Assembly (NCBI GenBank): GCA_964247055.1
Contig: OZ176055.1
Location: 2,170,001-2,234,000, forward strand
Direction: 5' to 3'
Length of the DNA stretch: 64,000 bases
Origin: Paragordius varius
Lineage: Eukaryota > Nematomorpha
In this document: piece after piece, positions 58,529 to 64,000 of the stretch
Layout of the letters: every line of letters begins with the position of its first letter
Position numbering within the stretch: the first letter of the stretch is position 1
Program-made: the position numbers and the translations under genes
The notes under the pieces: model-generated
What the model was told of the DNA's origin: nothing
The model's database searches: none
Seen by the model: only the letters and a program-made list of their open reading frames with translations

Positions 58529-61500
58529 TTAGAATTTGCCTTCACACATGATTGGTGGAAAAAATTTATCACATTGCTTATAGGAGTTTGGGCGAGGCAA
58601 AAAATCATCCATCTGTTTAGCTTTCTGTATTTTATTGATTGGCATAAAATCATCGAGTGTTTTATTATTGCCACTTTTGTTGGTGTTATATACATCGTTT
58701 CCTTCATGGCGGTATTTGAACCATCTTTTATGGAGAGTTAACATATTCCTGGGACCATTGTAATATTTTAGAAAAGAACGGGCCGCTGATTTTGTAAATG
58801 TAGGAGTCGATAAACCCAATCCTTGTTTAGAACCGTAAGTACTTAAAATTTTGGGATGTTCTCGGCTCGACAGATTATTATTCATATATGTATATATCAT
58901 GGCAGATAACATGAGTAAGATAATAAGCATAACACTAATCATAATTGCGATCATATTATTTGGTGCAAAACACCAAGTTTTTTCATCCATTGACCAATTG
59001 TTTGGGTTACCTTTAAGGTTGTTGTCTAAATTGGAGAAAGATGATTTAATCGAGGTTTTACTGCCTACGGCATTTATATTTTGTAATTTTTTTTCCAAGT
59101 CTGACCGCGAATAAAAGAATCGATCTAAATTATAAATAAAATAATCATAGTTATTTTAGAATAAATGATGTTTAAATTTTGCTTAAAAGATTATACCATC
59201 ACTTAAAACTGCTCCTTTATCTCCTGGTATCATAACAGCGATAGAACTGAATAGATTGACCGTTTTTGCCATACTGATGGTTGAATTTGTGTTATTCAGC
59301 CCTGATATATTATTTTTATTAGCGAGTTCAAACATAGCCAAATTACTTTCGTTTAGGGGCAAAAATGTATCATCGATTGGCACATAACCGTTATGGATTT
59401 TGGTTGAAAGGTGTCTTTTAAAAATTTTGTTGGAGAAGGGCTTGTCAAGGATAGAAGGTATGGCAGATCTTTTGGATCTATCATTTGAGTGATTTGGGGG
59501 AGGTGGTCTATTACCCATTAAAGGTAGTCTCATTTCTACACCTTCATCATTTCTATCTCCTAACATAATGTGTTCTTCCGGATTTTGATTCAATAGCAAA
59601 GATTGTTCTGTAGGACGGCCATTCTCGCCAATTTCATCATTCATTACATCTCCCATGAATTCACCTCTGTAACTGCTAGTGGGATTACCATACTCTGGAG
59701 CCAAATTATTAGGGTTCATTACATTAACTCTTCGGGGTTGAGACCGGGATCCTGGTATCCCTCCATTTGATGGTCCGGAGTTGAGATTATAGTTGGGATG
59801 ATTTGCGTAAAACATATCTCTTGCTCCCTTTGGCGCAGCGGCATAATTAATGTATCGTTTGACGTCACAAGATGGCTAAACAATTAACAATGAGTGAGTA
59901 TACATTGCTTTCATTATTATTGCCAGATAGCTTAAAAATGAAAGAGGCCATCTAATTGGCCCATAGTTATTATTTTCGCTTTTTACTGCTATCATCCAAT
60001 AAAACTCTTTTCTTTTTAAGCTATCTAGTAATAAAAAATAGGTAATGTTCTACTCTCACTATATATTATATTAAACTAACCACTAAAATATTATAGTTTA
60101 ATTTTAATATGGTTTTAATCCAAATTGTAAACGATGTTATCTATGATATCAAGTAAGCACACTCTACCTTGGGACATTCTTTGTAACATATTTGGACATA
60201 GCAATCGAAATAAACATTAGGCACATCAGGGAATTTGAAAACGTTGAATGGCGCATAAACATGTTTCTCAAACGTGTCATAATTGGCACCTTCTGTCATC
60301 TTTTCAAGCACTCTTTCACTCCGGCTTTGTGAACCAATTAAATTATCATTTTCTGGACATCTTAATCCAAAAAAAGTTATTTAAAAATATAAAAAAATAT
60401 ATAGTTTCAAGTAGTTCATATATGATATCCCTTATATACCCATTTTCATCGATAAGTCTGATCTTCTCATTGCCCATACCATCGTGTGCATAACAATCAA
60501 ACAAGTACAGATCAAAAAGACCTAAGCAATAATAATTGAATATAAATTTTATAAAAACTTTATTTGTATTATAAGCATTAACATATCGCTTAATAGACTT
60601 TTATGTTAAAATATGGCCACCTTTTTTATCATACACCATAACATCAAGGGTTCCATTCTCTCCAAGCAATAAGTATTTGGCCGGATTACCGAAAGGATTT
60701 TCGCCTTCGAGTACACGTAACCAGGCATCGGGAACTATATTAGCCCTTGCTTTTATCTTAGTAGTTTCAAATTTTCTATAAATTTTGAATGGTAATAATA
60801 TTTTTTAATGAATATTAGGGTTGTTTAATTAATCAATACTAAACCTGGGAATGAAGCCGGTGATGTGATGGATGTATGATAAAACGATATGCCAAATTTA
60901 ATATATCAATAAAAAGGGTCGAATTTTCACAATCCTAGAACTTATAAAATGTAAAACGACGTACACACTATCTACTACCTTTTTTATCTTTAAATGTAAC
61001 GTCTAATACCCCATCACTACCGAGCTCAAGCATATTCCCAGGCTTAGAAAATGGATTTTTCCCTGGAATAATATTTAATCTAGCTTGAGGAATGATATCA
61101 GAACGAGATGAAAAGTTTTCGAAAGGAACTCTATAACAAAATTGTATTTATAAAGAATGAATATCTATATTGAAAATAATATATTTTAATCCAAAAATGT
61201 AATCGGTCTAACTTTATTTAATATGTCGCAAATATACTTATTATTACTCGAGGTTTCTATAAAGGTATTTATGGGATATGTGCGCCGTATAGTCGTCAAA
61301 CTATGATTTTTAAATTATTTAAGTTTATGAATGATTTTTTAGAACCAGGAATAAAAAAGGGACAACATCGAAATTCATGCATCACACAGCATCCACTGCT
61401 TTATTCAGAAAACGACAGTTAAAAAAGTCCCATAAGAATAGAAAATAAAAAAGTCTCTAGTCTAAATGCTATTTTCAAGCTTTGATGCTTAACCAACAAG

Positions 61501-62021
61501 CATAAATAAAGTTTTTTTAAAGTTTCGTTGCAACTCTTCAAATAAGTTTATCGAGTAAAATAAATTCATACGTAACATCCAATCCACCGTTGACCCTTTT
61601 GACTCCGGTGGTGTCGATCTCACATGTAACATGGAAGGCTTTATCTTTGCCCTCTAAAACGCCGTTTTTAGTTGAAAACATGACAATGACTGTATTGTGA
61701 AATGATAAAACACCATTCTCCAATTGCTTAACCTAATGTCAAATATTTTAATTAATGACATTATATCAACATAATCTATATAAAGAATAGGGCACATTTT
61801 GCGTTTTCATGTAAAATTTATGAAATTTACCTCGTTTTCCTGAGCAGTGCCGCACCCGTCCAGAGGTAGTCGAATAGATACTTGAGTTTCACTGTTTCCA
61901 TTCACACGACAATATTCGCTTTTGTAATAACCTTTGGAGTAAATGACACCATTGAAAGGTCTGGCAAAGGATAATATTATAGCCATACTTTCGTCATATA
62001 TGTCACATTGAACATTAATAT
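58529..62021 (-). CDS. ZP-domain type I transmembrane protein, 5' end not found
   Basis: Extracellular matrix or apical-surface protein of the zona pellucida family. Exons in order: 62021-61831, 61732-61572, then either 61130-60979 or 60775-60621, then 60521-60440, 60360-60168, 59875-59197 and 59124-58529. ZP-N has VQCDIYDESMAIILSF, YYKSEYCRVNG, LPLDGCGTAQEN and HNTVIVMF...AFHVTCEID. ZP-C has LFDCYAHDGMGNEKIRLIDE, NGCPENDNL and FDCYVQICYKECPKPSCDVK. After the domain come a furin-type RSKR|S site, a Ser/Asn-rich stalk, one membrane helix (MIAIMISVMLIILLMLSAMI) and a basic cytoplasmic tail of about 110 residues with two DDF(M/L)P motifs. Signal peptide and first exon(s) lie upstream of 62021 or beyond the window. 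An orthologue name cannot be assigned. Confidence 0.9.
59890..60062. mobile_element. Small fold-back (hairpin) MITE
   Basis: Long inverted repeat in the ZP intron 59876-60167: 'tgagtgagtatacatt' and 'ttgccagatagcttaaaaat' plus 'gaaagag' on the left, 'ctcttttctttttaagctat' plus 'ctagtaat' and 'aatgttctactctcacta' on the right. TIRs are about 55 bp with about 50 bp between. Family not identified. Confidence 0.65.
60621..60775 (-). other. ZP gene alternative exon b
   Basis: 155 nt, entered in phase 2 and left in phase 1, like exon a. It encodes KFETTKIKARANIVPDAWLR, VLEGENPFGNPAKYLLLGEN and GTLDVMVYDKKG. TTATAG acceptor, GTGGCC donor. It shares I(I/V)P-A-L, NPF, LG, LDV and DKKG with exon a. 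Confidence 0.85.
60979..61130 (-). other. ZP gene alternative exon a
   Basis: 152 nt, entered in phase 2 and left in phase 1. It encodes VPFENFSSRSDIIPQARLNI, IPGKNPFSKPGNMLELGSDG and VLDVTFKDKKG, the segment entering ZP-C. TTATAG acceptor, GTAGTA donor. It is a paralogue of exon b. Confidence 0.85.
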
Positions 62022-62663
62022 CTAATATCATATCGTGGAATACACATAAAAATAATATTTAACATGTTTTTTTACTATATACATTTGTAAAGTTAAAGCA
62101 ATTTTATGCATTTAACACAAAGATAAATTATTTTTAAATTACTACATAACATCCAACAAAAGACCACCCGAGTAATTTTTTGATTATCTAATGCTAATCA
62201 TGACACTAAACCCAAATTAAAATCGTAAGTTAAACAAAAAATATCATTTAATAATTTTACAATAGCAACTAAAAAGGCATGGAATGAATTATTTAAACCT
62301 CTTTCATAAAAATAATTTTAAATTTGAAGCGGGAAACAAGGCCGGTAAGGTTCAATGAATATGCTTGTTATGAGAAATGAATCCCTCACAAACATTAAAC
62401 AAGATTTATGCATTTTAAAGCATAATATGTAAAAATTCATATGCTAAAATTTCACCATAATGTTTTTGATACGGATATAATATGAAACATTTTTAGTTTA
62501 TTTAAAATATGAAAATGAAACTACATAGGTGGGACATTTAAATTAAGTATTATAGATACCAATGAAAAATAATCAACTGATACAGTTTGAACAACTTAAA
62601 ATACAAAATCAAACCGTTTCTATTTAATTCAATTCCTTTACCATTTTGTGTTATAGTGTAATG
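62022..62663. other. Upstream flank of ZP gene, no exon recognised
   Basis: AT-rich. A signal-peptide exon was sought on the minus strand without success. It could be beyond the hAT element. Confidence 0.4.
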
Positions 62664-64000
62664 CAGTGATACTAACCGCGGCCCGCGAGCCGCATGCGGC
62701 CCTAAGAGAGATTTAAAATTGCCCTATCACTATATTGATAATTAAATTATTTTTTTATTAATGAATTTTAAAATGCACATAAAATTTCGCTTATTATAAT
62801 ATTAATTTATTTTCTTCAGATTTACTTTTGGTAATTTTAGTTTTTACCCAATTCGAAATGTAGAAAAATTTTCCTATATTAAAATGATTTCAAAATTTTG
62901 GCACACGTCTATTTATTTTCTTTATTTTGAAATTTTTATTGGATTCCTTTTTTGTATTTAAGCAAGCTTTTCGCCAAAACTTGCATGTACATATTCTTTT
63001 CATTGCTATCCTGCATCATTTTTTATAACTCATTCCCATAAAATATTTTGCAAATAAACATTAAATTTTAACCTGTTTTTTATAGCATAAAATTAAATTA
63101 TATTCCTATTTTTTGAAAAAATTTACATAATATTTAAACATAAATTCAAATGATGACATATAATGCTAAACAACGTAAATTATCCGATAAAAATTTCCCT
63201 TTAAAAAAGAATGGGAAGAAAAATTCTTTGTCTATTTAAATTTTTGCCAATGAATAATACCACTAAAGGAAGTGATTTTCTCAAAAGAATTAACACTTTT
63301 TTAGATAATAATGGTAGAAATTGGTTTCGATCCGCACAGATGGCTGTCCCTCTATGAAACCAAAGGATTATTCTTCTTTTGAAAAACAAATATAATTTGC
63401 AAAATATTTTATCCTTTCACTGCTTTATTCATCAGAAAAACTTGGTTTCGCGGTAAAAGATGAATCACTCAATAAATTAATTAAAACGGTTGTGGATATA
63501 GTTAACCATATCCGTGGCAGAAATTCTACCGCCGTAAATTCAAAAACCTTCTGAAAGATATCCACAGTGAGTCTGATGATATTCTTTTGTACATCGCTGA
63601 GATATGGCTAAGCCTTAGCGAAGTATTAAATAGATTTTTTGTTTTAAGACATGAAATTCTATCATTATAAAAGATAACAGAAAGTTTGACGAGAAAATTA
63701 ATAGTGACAAATGCTGGGTTTTGCCTACCTTTGCAACATTACTTATAAACTTGGTATTTTTAATACGTCATCAAGGGAGCAAAATAACAATTTAATTTGC
63801 TAATCAAATATTTGCTTTTGAAGAAAAATTTATTATATATAAACAAGATTGCATAAATAAACACTCCTATATTTTTCAACACATACCGCGGAGACTAATT
63901 AATAATAGACAAATCATTTAACATTTTTAGCTAATGAGATGAAATTTAGATTTCAAAAATTAAGAAATATTAAAAAATGCTTAAAATTCGTTGAAAATCC
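62664..64000 (+). mobile_element. Decayed hAT transposon, ZBED-type transposase fossil
   Basis: Begins at the hAT-like end CAGTGATACTAACCGCGGCC. At 63310-63375 the plus strand reads KLVSICTDGCPSMKPKDYS, the hAT transposase catalytic-domain motif (W-x-x-C-x-x-x-TDGAP-M). At 63420-63665 pieces in two frames read LYSSEKLGFAVKDESLNKLI, VDIVNHIRGRNS and DILLYIAEIWLSLSEVLNRF followed by FVLRHEI, matching the 'IVNFI...LLHTEVRWLSRGKVL.R.FELR' block of ZBED5/hAT-Charlie-like transposases. In-frame stops and at least one frame change show it is dead. The 3' end is beyond the window. Confidence 0.75.

Overview
The window is nuclear DNA of an invertebrate animal. It is very AT-rich. The genes are spliced, with GT-AG introns that keep frame exactly, and they include animal-specific families: a PBX/Extradenticle TALE homeobox gene, a CDC25 phosphatase and a zona pellucida (ZP) membrane protein. 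I cannot fix the phylum. The most telling trait is intron size: five introns are only 22-37 nt, while most others are hundreds to thousands of bases long and many of those carry small DNA transposons.

Layout. 1-5730: repeats, including two inverted Helitron-like copies. 5731-8856: two small plus-strand genes for membrane proteins I do not recognise. 9496-14550 (minus): PBX/Exd gene, seven exons. 14551-20205: repeat-filled gap. 20206-21660: intronless DPH1 (diphthamide synthesis). 21907-23890 (minus): SDHC, cytochrome b subunit of respiratory complex II, three exons. 23942-40071: a 20-exon gene, divergent from SDHC across only 51 bp, encoding about 1146 residues with ankyrin repeats followed by a complete GH20 hexosaminidase fold whose catalytic Asp-Glu pair appears to be Asn-Leu. 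40398-41112 (minus): mitochondrial ribosomal protein L14, first exon not found. 41637-43016 (minus): intronless CDC25. 43017-47651: repeats. 47652-51757 (minus): seven-exon gene for an unrecognised 721-residue helical protein with four exon-encoded W-x10-W modules. 51758-56193: repeats. 56194-58339: divergent acylglycerol kinase (AGK) homologue whose GGDGT motif has become GTNDT. 58529-62021 (minus): ZP-domain transmembrane protein, 5' end missing, with two duplicated exons whose phases make them mutually exclusive. 62664-end: decayed hAT transposon.

Mobile DNA is all class II or Helitron-like: a Tc1/mariner-type MITE with CAGTAAAAATTGAA ends (family A), a MITE with TACCATTTAC ends and iterated 21-bp TIR modules (family B), a roughly 580-bp element bounded by TTAACAC...GTGTTAA (family C), a small MITE with CAGTAGYGTATGG ends (family D), hAT fragments and Helitron-like repeats. 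I saw no viral or LTR elements, no CRISPR and no canonical tRNA gene.

SDHC, MRPL14 and AGK point to mitochondria and DPH1 to translation-factor modification, but there is no operon logic: the genes are independent. The items most worth following are the two apparent pseudoenzymes, the mutually exclusive ZP exons, the ultra-short introns and the W-x10-W repeat protein. All exon models were built by hand from splice signals, reading phase and remembered protein families; no search or alignment was run.
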